A DNA stretch of 34,023 nucleotides from Chara braunii (Eukaryota > Streptophyta > Charophyceae > Charales > Characeae): NCBI GenBank assembly GCA_003427395.1, contig BFEA01000057.1, positions 1,913,955 through 1,947,977 on the forward strand, given 5' to 3'. Each line of letters opens with the position of its first letter. Within the stretch, counting starts at the first letter, position 1. Of the stretch, positions 1-10,254 are shown piece after piece. A model generated the notes under the pieces. That model had not been told where the DNA came from and did no database searches. It saw only the letters and a list, made by a program, of their open reading frames with translations. The position numbers and the translations under genes were made by a program.

Positions 1-63
<63 letters not shown>
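1..63. repeat. (CT)n microsatellite
   Basis: Uninterrupted CT dinucleotides run from the window edge. The true length is unknown because the tract continues beyond base 1. Confidence 0.98.
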
Positions 64-68
<5 letters not shown>

Positions 69-242
69 TCCTCGATGGGCTCTATCTCTCTCTCTCGGAT
101 ATGCTCTCTCTCTCGCTCGCTCTCTTTCGTCTGCCTGCTCAGGTTGCTCAAGGTCAAGCGCCTGAACATGAAACCTCCCCCTTTCGTGCACAGTATATAT
201 GCGGAAGAGAGGGAGTAACCGACCAAGCAGGCGCGTGAGTGA

Positions 243-279
243 TGGACACAGAGAGAGAGAGAGACAGAGAGAGAGAGAC

Positions 280-310
<31 letters not shown>

Positions 311-330
311 CAAAGAGAGGGAGAGACACA

Positions 331-399
<69 letters not shown>

Positions 400-405
400 G
401 GGGAG

Positions 406-441
<36 letters not shown>
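243..441. repeat. (GA)n microsatellite, interrupted
   Basis: GA dinucleotides with interruptions such as GACA and GGGAGACACA. The tract follows a CT-rich stretch (63-180) and leads into a short (CA)n run at 452-466. The long Arg/Glu-rich or Ser/Leu-rich open frames across it come only from the dinucleotide periodicity. Confidence 0.97.
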
Positions 442-444
<3 letters not shown>

Positions 445-639
445 AAGAGAGGCACACACACACACACAGAAAGACGGAACAACAGGAGGAAGCGGGGGAT
501 ACAGAGACACAACCAAACCTCCTTTTTTTTTTCCTTTTTTTTTTTTTTGAACACGTGCGCGCCATAGCTACACGGCGCACCCTTGTCTCAGCTCGTGCCA
601 CTGGCAATGGCAGAGTGTTGGTTGTACTCTCCCTCTGCC

Positions 640-748
640 ACACACCCACAAGCACACACATACACACTCTTGGCCGCACTCCCACACATGCACACACACA
701 CAAACACAGATCTTTCCCCCTCTCTCTCTGACACATGCGCGCACACAT
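640..748. repeat. CA-rich degenerate microsatellite
   Basis: Repeated CACACA blocks with interruptions, and a CT-rich insert at 716-730. The neighbouring 467-640 holds two T homopolymers (521-548) and nothing recognisable as a gene. Confidence 0.9.
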
Positions 749-905
749 ACACACATGGGCAAACTTTGTCCCATCTGTCTGTCTGTGGCAAAGCATCGCC
801 ACACCACAAGCGAAATCTGCAAAATGAGAATGAACTTCCCCCTAGAACATGGCCAAATCCACCCGCCACGTTTTCACATTTCGCATGTGCTGTCGCGATG
901 CCCTG

Positions 906-1290
906 TTTTTTGTCATCTTTTTTTTATTTTGTTTTTATTCGTTTTGTTTTTTGTTCGGACCGACGCAAGTTTTTTTTTTTTTTCAATTTCATTTTCATTT
1001 CTTCTCTTTTTTGGACCCACCACGCAACTTTTTTTTTTTTTTTTCACTTTTTTTCTTTTTTTTTCTCCTTTCTTTTTTTTCTCTTTTCTTTTTTTTCTCT
1101 TTTTTTCTCTTTCCTTTTTTTTCTTTTTTTCTCTTTTTCCTGCAATCCGATGGAGGACCCTTCCAGATAAAGGAAAAAAAAAAAAAATGACATTCGAGAT
1201 ATTCACTTTTTCTCTTTTTCTCTTTTTTTCTTTTTCTCTTTTTTTTCTCTATTCTTTTTCTTTTTTTCTCTTTTTCTTTTTTTCCTGCAA
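906..1290. repeat. T-rich polypyrimidine tract
   Basis: Almost continuous T runs broken by C (TTTTTCTC), with a short A run at 1173-1187. Phe/Ser-rich open frames on the plus strand and Lys/Glu-rich frames on the minus strand are composition artefacts. Confidence 0.95.
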
Positions 1291-1340
1291 TTTCTCTTTT
1301 TCCTGCAATCCGACGGCGGCCCCTTCGAGATATTCACTCG
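1136..1340. repeat. Short repeat unit CCTGCAATCCGA...GAGATATTCAC
   Basis: Two units share CCTGCAATCCGAYGG, then a short spacer containing CCCTTC, then CGAGATATTCAC. The first runs 1139-1205 and is expanded by an A run; the second runs 1302-1337. A partial third start (CCTGCAATTTC) lies at 1285. The units are embedded in the T-rich tract. 1341-1545 is GC-richer and holds nothing recognised. Confidence 0.7.
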
Positions 1341-1545
1341 AATCGACGCCCGCCGCCTCTCGGCCCCTGTGGGCGCTCTCTCTCGTTTGCCGGCGCGCTG
1401 TGAACAATCGGGTACGCGCACCGCTCTGCGCGCACCCCCGCCCTCGATCGCCTTCATCCGCCGGGCCGAATCAAAAGTTCGGCCCGATTCCGGCGCGCAG
1501 CGGAACACGACCTCCCCCCTGCGGGCCCACCGCGCTTAAGGGGTA

Positions 1546-2290
1546 GGATAACAATAATAATAATATCAATAGTACGTAAAGGAAAACGAACACCATGCGC
1601 AGAGAATCGTAACACTCCAAACTAAATGTAAATGAGAGTTTGCTCTTGCTACCACCAACATATTTGTTCAGGACCCTCTCCCTACTTGGCGTTCGGCATC
1701 CAGCCTGCCCCCTATATAGCTATCATCTGCCTACTATTGACAATTCTATGGTTAACGTCGATGGTCAACAAGGTACTTGAAGATGTTGATCAATGCAGAC
1801 CATCGCGAATACCTGGTACGTGTCCCCCACATTCTCATCCTCACCTCTCTCTCCCTTTCTAACACACACACACACACACACATGCGCGCGAGCAACCAAA
1901 CGACCAAGCGTGGCAATGTGTATTTCCATTTTCTAGCGGTAGATTCATTCAGCATTGTTCATCCTCTCGACAGAAGTGTCATGAGGTTCGCAGCGCGATC
2001 GAAGGCTTACCCGTTTTTTCTCTTGTATATCGGCGAGACCCGAGGAGTAGAGGACGATAGTCTTCATACACCTCAACAAAACGTAGTCGGTCTGCAATGC
2101 GACACGATTCGTCACGACACAGAGTATACCGTGACCCAAGCATGGAGCCCGACAGACACAAGCCCCCATTCCGATAAGCCGAGCGGGTGGCAGGTAAGTC
2201 GCCTTCACCCTATCTCTCTTCTTCTTCCTCTTCTCCTTCTCCGTCTCCGTCTTCTTCTTTTTCTTCGTCTTCTTACTTCTTCTCCCCACG
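1546..2290 (+). repeat. Composite dispersed repeat, copy 1
   Basis: Order of parts: a short (TAA)n at 1549-1567, unique-looking sequence, CT and CA tracts at 1845-1882, then a conserved block at about 1940-1970 (GATTCATTC followed by TTGTTCATCC), then a perfect splice-donor-like CAGGTAAGT at 2191-2199 and a TTC-rich tract at 2220-2285. The same order recurs at 2430-3310 and 11665-12590. No protein-coding signal is seen. It could be the decayed body of a transposon or of a spliced non-coding transcript. Confidence 0.6.
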
Positions 2291-2429
2291 CTAGGCCGAG
2301 CTCACGCTCGTCATTGGCCTCGCGCTGATCGAGTATCTGCACACGCGCCTTCTCTTCTCCTAGTTGTCGCTTCCCCTACTACTCTCGTGTCTGGTACTTC
2401 ACACCTAAAGTTGTAGCCCATATCAAATC

Positions 2430-2636
2430 ACTATAATAATACTAATACTAATACTACTACTACTATTACTAATACTTCTACTACTACTACTAATACTACT
2501 ACTACTACTACTAATAATAATAATAATAATAGATAATGAATGTATATTAGCTATCTTCCTGGTCCGTTACAGTCATGGCGAGGGTGCGTTACATTCGGGG
2601 TCGGCAGTCGGTCCCCGCCCTTCTATCGAGGTGAGT

Positions 2637-2692
<56 letters not shown>

Positions 2693-3310
2693 ACACATAC
2701 ACATACACACACACTCTTCACATACATTCACGCACACACACATAATCACACGGACCATCGCAGTGGTAGTGTATATACCCGTGTTGTAGTGATCGATTCA
2801 TTTAATCGCTCATCCTATCAATGGAAGTACCATGTAGCCGCTATTCACATATACATACACCCGTCGTATGTACACACACGATCGGTTGCACACACACACA
2901 CAATCGGATACACACACACACACAATCGAGTGTGGTAGTGTATATCCCCATGTTTCTTGCGATAGATTCATTCAAATTTGCTCATGTATCATTGAATGTA
3001 CTCTGAATCCAGTCGTGCGACTAGAGTACTCATACATACACTTACACACATATACTCACACACACCTAGTACCTCATATTTCCTTGTACTGGCGGTAGAA
3101 TCATTCGCTTTTGCTCATCTTGCTGCGTGATCCAAGACTTCACGCAACCCAATCCGTCACGATGTGAAATATACTTGCGACCATAGCACGGGGGGGCACG
3201 ACTAATACAAACGTGCACTCCGACGAAAGCAGGAGGATGACGAAGTAAGTCGACCCCTCCTCTTCTCTTTTTCTCCTCCTTTTCACCTTTCTTCTCCCTC
3301 TTCTTCACGT
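2430..3310 (+). repeat. Composite dispersed repeat, copy 2
   Basis: Begins with a TAC/TAA tract (2430-2532). The block at 2537-2640 (ATGTATATTAGCTATCTTCC, then a CGTTACATTCGGG motif) resembles 11765-11835 in copy 3. A (CT)26 tract (2641-2691) and CA tracts follow. The ATTCATT block occurs three times, near 2791-2820, 2961-2990 and 3094-3120, each time preceded by CA-rich sequence and TGTATAT/TTTCC. A donor-like GAAGTAAGT sits at 3242-3250, just before a TC-rich tract. The repeated sub-block makes this copy a small tandem array. Confidence 0.65.
2641..2691. repeat. (CT)n microsatellite
   Basis: Perfect CT dinucleotides inside composite repeat copy 2, followed by degenerate (CA)n to about 2745. 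Confidence 0.97.
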
Positions 3311-3981
3311 TCTTGTTCCCACAATCGACTAAGCGCTATCCTCTCTCGCCTCCACTCGCCTCAGCCTGCGCGTCCCTGTTGCCTTGCTCACGTACTAAAG
3401 CGTTCGGTGGCTCATTCTCCTTTGCCTGATTGTTCTTTCTGGATGCTTACCCACTCGCACTCGCGCCTGTGCTTCTCTCTCTGTCTTCGCTGGCTCGTAC
3501 CCGCATGCTCGCTCTTTTTCCTCCCTCGCTTCTTCAGGATTAAGCCTTTGTTGTCCCCCCTTTCTAGCGGCACATTTCGACTCCCCTCGGCCATGCGCTG
3601 CTCACCCACCTTTGTTTGAAGAATCCGCCTCTCAAATCAGGGCAGATTCATTCTCTTCCTTCACCAGACGACAGAGCCGACCATCATAGCAGTGCCGGGG
3701 CCAGTGCACCAGTGGCTTTTCCTCGTTTTCTTGTGGAAGGTCCGTCCCCTTTGCCTGTCCCTAGTTAGTTGGGGAGGGGAGGGAAGTCCTTGTAAGTGCT
3801 TCGTAGTTCGTTGCACGCGGCAGTCACCACTTTCAACCCCTACCCCGTGTCTCTTCTGCTGAAACTCGGGAATATACATAGTAATGGCCTGATGGTCTGT
3901 ATGGAATTCAAAAAGATTAAAAGGTCTAACCAAACTAGCGCTAATATGCCTCGTGCGGCCAGCTGTCAGGTTTCTGCAATG
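3311..3981. other. No recognised gene
   Basis: C/T-rich to about 3660, then mixed composition. Short open frames (up to 90 codons, for example minus-strand 3661-3933) show no family resemblance or consistent codon bias. I see no feature here that I can support. Confidence 0.6.
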
Positions 3982-4600
3982 GGAGAGGAGCCCAAAATCT
4001 ATCTCTAGCTGTACTAATTCCTTATCGGCAGGTCACGGGTTCAAGCCCCGCATCTCCGAAGTCGGGGTTAAAGCGCGTGCCCAAAAAAAAAAAGGCCAGC
4101 TCATAGGCCGGGGCGGATTCGTTCCCTATATCTAATGTTTGACAGTCTGCCCCGAAACCTATTGAGCTAGTTCACACTTCGATTAAAGGCAAAGCAGCCC
4201 GGATACTTACAGAGTGTTGGGGCTCAGCCCACCTAGTGGCCTAAGCCCGTTTCCGAGTCGGTTTGTGTACCCGCCTAAATATTTGTCGACTTGGGTATGC
4301 GTGTGATCCGCAAGCGGAACTTGATCGATCGGAAAACCCGAAGGGTTGGTACTTACCCTTAGCCATGATATTAAGGGTCGCGGCGAAGAAATACTTAAGT
4401 GCCGGGAAAAGAAACCCGCGACACTTGAGAATAACGGACAACACTCAAGTAGCAGGTAGGCCGGTACCACATCACGTAAAGGTAGTTGCGACGGGTACTT
4501 GGGGCCAAGAGGAAGAACACAAAGCTGGCATTTTAGACGTTCAGTACCAGTAGGTAGACAGGTACCAGCCCAAGTCTCAGTGTGTGTCGTAGACGTACCT
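3982..4600 (+). mobile_element. tRNA-derived SINE-like repeat, copy A
   Basis: The head (3982-4057, 76 nt) looks like a decayed tRNA. A GGAGA segment at the 5' side can pair with TCTCC at 4053-4057. An A-box-like AGCCCAAAA lies near 3989. A near-perfect B box, GGTTCAAGCCC (4038-4048), sits in a T-arm with CGGG/CCCG stem and TTCAAGC loop. An A run (4083-4093) and a body of about 500 bp follow. The copy at 13194-13810 is collinear with it at a constant offset of about 9,206 bp, best conserved in the segment starting GGCTCAGCCCACCTAGTGG (4220). Pol III box architecture plus dispersed copies is typical of SINEs. It could also be a tRNA pseudogene fused to an unrelated repeat. Confidence 0.5.
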
Positions 4601-5600
4601 GACACAGTAGTAATCTAATCAACCCCTCGACCTTCTCGATCGGAGGGTATTACTACCGATCTTAACCATCACAGCGCGCGCCTCATGGTGGTTGGCGCTG
4701 TCGCGCGCGGCGGCTCCGCGCCCAGAGGGAGAGCACTGAACCTCACGATCGTGTCACGCAGGATGTTTCGTCTGTAAAGAACCAGTCACCACTCCAACCG
4801 TGCGCGCGTGCTATACCTCTCACGACGCCCTGCGACAGGTCGGGACGTCACGAGGTACAACTTACCTCTACCCAAGGGGTTGTCACCACCCTTAGGTAGG
4901 CGTATCCCTGCTGAGCTACCGGCCCACATGCGAAGGCTTTTACATGCCTTTGTAGAGGTAGGTCGGTCGAGGGCGTTTTCTCGATCGCTGTAGCACAAAA
5001 TAGGGTATGGACGGTAAGACGCCTGGGACTGATCTGTTAGATATTTAGGTCGAACTTTGAGATGGTCGTCTATTTTCGCTTTTGTTCCCAAAACACATTC
5101 TCCTTCTGACCACTATGATCAAAGTATCAAACAAACCTTGTCACTACCAATGATATTATATTCTACTCAACGTATGACTGATCATCAGATAACATAGAAG
5201 TTATATAGGACTTGATATGGAGGTATTACCGCTGGGAACCCTTCTCACTTTCACAAATGCAATGTGTCCAAGAATCTTCAACAGATTAGGTCCAGTTCAG
5301 TCCCAAACTCACGAACAAAACAGACCTGCACAGAATAATGCAAACACAGTTCACACGCCATGCACTAACGGCGTCAACTATCAACCATTGGCATTGTCCC
5401 TCACTCCACAAACCATGTATGATAGCTCTATCTTTCCTGAGATGCAAGCCCAACTGCCTCACATTTATTCAACGTACCCTTGAGAGTGACCAGGACCATT
5501 TAGGCAATGACCACAGGTGACAGTTTTACTGACCACAGGGTTTGACTTTAGATGTGGGTATCAAGTCAAAGGAGGAAAAAGTTGAATCGACAACGATCAA
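4601..5600. other. No recognised gene
   Basis: Mixed-composition sequence. The longest ATG frame is 5217-5483 (+), an 88-codon Gln/Asn/Thr-rich reading with no recognisable domain and no supporting context, so it is not called as a gene. 4670-4730 is locally GC-rich. Confidence 0.6.
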
Positions 5601-6872
5601 CCTGTTATCGAGAGATAACAGAAAAGTTGAGTCCTCTTTGTAGGACTTTTCTTCAATTGTTGTAGATCAAAACAGAGACCTGCACACACACAGGTCAACA
5701 AGGATTCAACACTCCCACTCAATTTTCCACATATTGATATTTAAGGGTGAAGCCCTTAGATCTGGTTTGTGATCTTTGGGATCAACATCCCCAAAGTCTA
5801 ACCCCTAACTTCTATCTACCCTGGGTCGTCTGTCACTCCTCCTTTTATTTCAAGGAGTTTCTTACCTATGTCCTAAGTTGTCTTAGGGGAAATTCATATT
5901 TCCCCTACTCTTAACCCTTGCATTTTTCTCTCATGCAAATAAGCACACACTTTCTGGTGCTCTTCGAGGTAATTCGGCAAACATCAACTCATGCCAGTCG
6001 GTGGTTTTTTCCCTTATGAGTCTATCAATGAACTGAGGCTACACGGATCTTCTTCTTTTCTAATCCTTTTCCCTGCGGTATTCGCTTTCTTTCAACTTAC
6101 TTTTAAAGGACCTTTGGAGTCTCTCCCGATGGAGCACTCTCTTTTTCCCTTTCTCTTCCTGTTGTCCTGGCATACACAAGTAGTGGGTTGACTCACCCGG
6201 GAATCTTCCACTACTTTATCAATTTCCAGGCAAAACGGTTAGTCAAAGGAGTAGACAAGTAGCCCCACGGGAGCACTCAACCATCCTTCAATGTCCATGT
6301 TGTCTTCATGCAACCAAGTAGTCCAAGCAATCTAGTGCATGCGACGGGAGTATCCTTTTATTAGTTAAGCAGATAGTTAGGAGGCCTGTGTTGAACCGTC
6401 TCAACACTTTACCCAACATTCAGAAAAACACTCCAGATTCAGGTGTCAATACAAAATTAGTAATAGGGGCGCTTCACGGAAGCCTCCTTTCACTCTTTGG
6501 TCAGAGCTCATTCTATCCTCAAAAGGTGTAATAGGATGACCCTACGGGAGTCACCCTGCTACTTTCCCAGAGTCATACGAGCTAGGATTATGTTAGCGGA
6601 CTCAGTAAAAAAAAAACAAAATCCTCCCTTTGCTGGAGTATCTTTTCAAACTTGTTAAGATACAGCCGAGCAAGCAATAGGATGACCCCACGGGAGCCTC
6701 CTATATCTGCTTTAATGTTAAACAGATAAATCGTTAGTACTTATTCATACCATCCATTAGTCATACCTGAACAAATTGTAAGGTTACTCACCGGGGAATA
6801 TCCCTTTACTTGTCCAAACATATTCACCCCATTCCTTCCCCTAGTAAGTAGATCCCCAAATCAAACAAGTAT

Positions 6873-6912
6873 TAGGATAACTCTCGGGATAACCCTCCCG
6901 AGAGTTATCCTA
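6873..6912. repeat. Perfect 17-bp inverted repeat
   Basis: Arms 6873-6889 and 6896-6912 are exact reverse complements separated by a 6-nt loop (TAACCC). The arms contain CTCTCGGGA/TCCCGAGAG, a variant of the ACGGGAG core found through this zone. This is the longest perfect hairpin I found in the window. Confidence 0.9.
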
Positions 6913-7171
6913 CTACCCGTTCGATGCATAGGAGGTTAATCAAAACAACTCTTGATTGAGTTGCCCTTACAGTTCACCTAACTGGCCTATGCATCGTAAA
7001 TGAAGAAAAAGGTAAGTTGACTCTCACGGGAAGCCAGACAGACCTACCCAGACTTAGGAGTTCGCGTACTCACCCGGGAGTACTTAATTCCCTTCCCAGT
7101 CTGGTTCGATCGGTGATAGGACAGGCCCACCGGAGCCTCCCGCTACTTTCGCTTATGTCAGTTGTCGAGGA

Positions 7172-7315
7172 CACGTACCTCACGAGAGTACCGGATTAAC
7201 TTTGCTTTCGTCAGATATCTGAAATCATGTACCCCTCGGGAGTAACGGATTAGTTTTGTTTTTGTCAGATGTCTGATATCATGTATCTCACGGGAGTACC
7301 GGATCACTTTCTAGA
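7172..7315 (+). repeat. Tandem repeat of about 54 bp, 2.6 units
   Basis: Units begin near 7172, 7227 and 7281, each starting with RTACCTCACGRGAGTACCGG-like sequence. The first two then continue through TTTGTCAGATRTCTGA; the third diverges after GGATCACTTT. Each unit carries one ACGGGAG-type core, so the tandem array looks like a local amplification of the zone's hairpin motif. Confidence 0.8.
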
Positions 7316-7898
7316 TCTAGCTTGTAAGGGAACAAGAAAACTGCACGGCAGCCTCCTATCACAAGTGTCGAAATCAGCGGACATTGCATCAATTTGTTAC
7401 TTTAGTCGGACGAATAGCAGGGTAACTTCGCATGGCGACTACCCCGTCATCCGTCTTAGTTAGCTCATACAAGCAGTGTGACGACCCTACGAGGGTCTCC
7501 ATCACACAGCTTTATGTATTGGAGCCAAGCAAACTAGGTTCCTTTTCAGTTCTTCCTAGGTTCCTTTCTTCCATCAAGCAGGATTCTTCCTTCAATCATA
7601 CGTTTATTCAATTCTTCCTGAAAGTTTTAATCCTGAAGAAAACAAGGGAATATATAACATTCATCCATACATGCAGCCCAATAGAGAGTCGTAGTCAGTA
7701 AGGGATACGGGAAAGGAATAGGTGACGCGTACCTCATGGTTCCCTGCCTTCGGAGTTCCTCCTGAACTCCGATAGAGCTCCCGCAATCGCCCTGTTGTAG
7801 ATCGTCTGAACATCCGTCTTTCACAGAGTAGACTTTCCATTCAAAGATATCATACCATTTAGGATAGTTTTGTGAAAACAAAGGGAAGTGAGGGAATT

Positions 7899-8215
7899 AG
7901 ATCAAGGGAGAATGGGGAAGGATGGAGGAGGCAGGCACCATCACAGGGTGATGATGTCGCTCTCCTTTCCATTACCCTACATCTCCTCAAATCTGATTTT
8001 TCCCCCTTCCTTTGACATTAATCAATCAAGGAATCGCAGGACAGTACGAATATGACAGTCAACAATGATCACAATAATAACCTTGGATAAATATGAAGAA
8101 GAGACGAAAGGGCAATTCAGATCAAGGGAGAAGGGAGGAGGATGGAGGAGGTAGATACCACCACATGGTGACGGTGCCCTTTTTCCTTCACAGTGCCCTA
8201 TTTCCTCTTCTTCCC
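7899..8215 (+). repeat. Two direct copies of a block of about 90 bp, 220 bp apart
   Basis: GATCAAGGGAGAA...GGATGGAGGAGG, then a CACCAYCAC...GGTGA-type palindrome and a CCTTTTCC-like pyrimidine stretch, appears at 7900-7990 and again at 8120-8205. The small hairpin (CATCACAGGGTGATG in the first copy, CACCACATGGTG in the second) is preserved although its sequence has changed. Confidence 0.75.
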
Positions 8216-8263
8216 TGACCCAGGATGCTCAAAATAATCATAAATATTTTAATAATCAATTAA

Positions 8264-8325
8264 TAATAATAATAATAATAATAGTAATAATAGTAATAAT
8301 AATAATAATAGTAATAAAAATAATA
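8264..8325. repeat. (TAA)n microsatellite
   Basis: AAT/TAA trinucleotides with occasional TAG interruptions. 8326-8690 holds nothing recognised. Confidence 0.95.
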
Positions 8326-8694
8326 AATGTAAGGAATATGATCGTGAACAATATACTGAAAAAAACAAGTTGTGAAATCACTCAGATTGTCTAAGTAGTC
8401 GTGTACGTGCAAAAAGTACAAATGCACTGAGTGACCTTCCAAATAGAGCAATACAAAGAAATAATGAGTCAATATCCAAGCCTGTAGGTCATACCAACAC
8501 AATATACAAAGTCACACCTCTCTTGTATGGTGCCCAGCGCCCGGCCTATTTTACCCAACTTTCCTACCTACAGTTGGCCGACGCGGCAGACTCATTCCTA
8601 CTTTTGAAGACCAATGCATATGACTGTCAACATCATAGTTGATCTTTCATCATACAGCATGTACGCATCTCATCCTTCTTCACCTTCATCCCCC

Positions 8695-9070
8695 TTTCTC
8701 TGTCTCTCTTGCTGTGCGTATGTGTATCCGTGCTTCATAAGGTACTTGTAACACTGCGTTTGTGTCCTTTTACATCAATGTCGTTTGTATTTTCCGTATC
8801 ACCGGATATGCGTGTGTCATATTGTCTTTGTAAGTTTGCTGTCTGTATATGTCTATTATCCATGTATGCCTGTTATAGATGCATGTGTCACAAAATTTAT
8901 TTGTGCCTGTGGTTTGTCCCTGTCACTATGAATGTGTCTTTCCGTCTGTGTGCTTTGTTGTCTGACACCGTTTGTCTGTCCACTTGTCGTTTTGTTTCGT
9001 CTGTCTGTTCATGGCTGTCTGTTTGTCTGGGTCAGACTGTCATGTCTGATTGTTTCTGTTTGCCTGAAAT
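8695..9070. repeat. Degenerate TGTCTG/CTGT-rich repeat, copy 1
   Basis: Heavily decayed tandem repetition of TGTCTG/TGTGTCT hexamer-like units. A similar tract lies at 10255-10735. Cys/Ser/Val-rich open frames across both are artefacts of the repeat. Confidence 0.75.
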
Positions 9071-9218
9071 GGTATTCACCTATTCGCAGTAGCGAACGCA
9101 GATCCCAATGTTTGATCCCTAGTCTTGCTTTACCTGTGTAAAGTATGTGCATTGACCCCGAGAGTAGAACATGTGGCCTGTGTACTTGTAACCGTAGGTA
9201 GACTATCGTAGGATCCAC

Positions 9219-9342
9219 AGGCCGCAGCTGCTACAGTCCGGAAAAGCCAAGGTTGTAGCTGCTACAATGCCCGAAAGGTCAAGGTTGCAGCTGCTAGCAT
9301 GCTACCGTGTCGTGGCTGCCACAGTATCCGAACAACCAAGCC
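9219..9342 (+). repeat. Tandem repeat of about 39 bp, about 3.3 degenerate units
   Basis: Units are built around GCAGCTGCTACA...CCGAAAGGTCAAGGTT. GYAGCTGCTA occurs at about 9224, 9255 and 9286, with a diverged GTGGCTGCCACA at 9312. Each unit has a palindromic CAGCTG or a variant of it. Confidence 0.7.
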
Positions 9343-10254
9343 CATGACCTTCCGGAAGGTGTTGAGATGACCTTTTTGAAATGTCTCACGTTCAGCAAGA
9401 AGCAAGTGGCCAAGTGGTAAACCGAATTGTGGTACGCCGGCGGTACGACTGCCGCGAGACTGTAGTGCAAACCTATGCAGTCAGCGGTACCGGTCGAGTC
9501 ACTCCCTGTCCAAACCAGCGAGTATTAACAGGGACTGTGTGCACCACGGGCCGATGGAAAGAGGCAGATCAACGAGTTACAGAAGTATAAATCAAGGGGT
9601 AGCGCACAGTCATTCATTCACCCCCGTGGAAGCCATGCGGAAGTGCTGCCACAGGCGACTTGTGCAAGTCGGTCTGCAGTGAGCCCGGAGTCAAAATGGG
9701 CCGAGTAAAGGTTGCGCAGCCATAACCAGCAGTGTTGAGTGGTCATAGTTGCAGCAGTTGATAGGCGAGTGTAGCGTGTGTATGTGCGTAGAGTGGTGGA
9801 CTCAGTGTAGCCAGCGAGGTGTACATTTGTTGTCGTGCCATAGACTGTCACAGCGAATCCGCATCTGAACTGTGTTTCTCGAGTCTCATATCTCTGGGTT
9901 TTGAGTTGGGTGCCTGGCTCCAGTTTAATTTACCGTCTGACACCAAGAGCTCATAATTGACAATGCTGGTAAAGTCTCATCATCATCATCATCAATGAAG
10001 AACCAATGTTGATATCCTATCTGGCGCTTGACGCCCAGACTACAGATGGGAGATCCTATTTAGCCTAGACTACAATGCCGCATGATGATGACAAGAGCTC
10101 CCCGAAGTATGAGTAGATCTCGGTCAATACCGTTCGCCTGAAGCACCAGGTATGTCTCCCGTATCACTCACAACCTCGTTCCCCAACACACAGATGCCAC
10201 GTATACCCAAGACCACCATTCTTCATTACTGCCATCGTCTGTCTCTTGACCGTT
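9343..10254. other. No recognised gene; isolated TATA-like box
   Basis: The only notable site is TATAAAT at 9586-9592. It is followed about 25-30 bp downstream by CAGTCATTCATTC, a spacing that would suit a core promoter, but no gene or LTR structure can be tied to it. A 69-codon frame at 9381-9590 (+) has no recognisable features. A short (CAT)n tract lies at 9977-9993. Confidence 0.4.

Larger units (their letters stand above)
5600..7800. repeat. Zone dense in stem-loop (inverted repeat) elements
   Basis: Many short, often perfect inverted repeats crowd this non-coding stretch. Arm positions: 5603-5609/5614-5620 (loop GAGA), 5630-5635/5642-5647, 5677-5682/5691-5696, 5872-5877/5882-5887, 5886-5893/5898-5905, 6180-6186/6208-6214, 6388-6394/6401-6407, 6873-6889/6896-6912, 6922-6932/6986-6996, 6946-6951/6958-6963, 7476-7481/7502-7507 enclosing 7483-7488/7492-7497, and 7751-7758/7764-7771. 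Between about 6190 and 7345, roughly 14 sites share an ACGGGAG-like core, often inside GGATGACCC-core-CCTCC contexts. Microsatellites are nearly absent here, unlike the flanks. No family is recognised. Confidence 0.7.

Noticed and set aside
62-822. Long Ser/Leu-, Arg/Glu- and Cys/Val-rich open frames on both strands
   Set aside because: They are translations of CT, GA and CA microsatellites; no domain, no codon bias, and every frame is equally open.
755-1546. 263-codon plus-strand frame rich in Phe and Ser
   Set aside because: Composed almost entirely of the T-rich tract, with no non-repetitive protein segment of credible length.
3982-4057. Functional tRNA gene
   Set aside because: The T-arm is good, but acceptor pairing is incomplete, no clean D or anticodon arm can be drawn, and a second copy is linked to the same downstream repeat, so a SINE head fits better.
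5217-5483. 88-codon ATG frame
   Set aside because: No recognisable motif, no neighbouring gene signals, and a length expected by chance in eukaryotic intergenic DNA.
5940-7510. Possible CRISPR-like array, from regularly recurring ACGGGAG motifs
   Set aside because: Spacing is irregular, the repeats are short and variable, the surroundings are eukaryotic, and there are no cas genes.
9586-9592. TATAAAT box as a promoter
   Set aside because: The spacing to a possible start is plausible, but no downstream gene or LTR structure can be tied to it.
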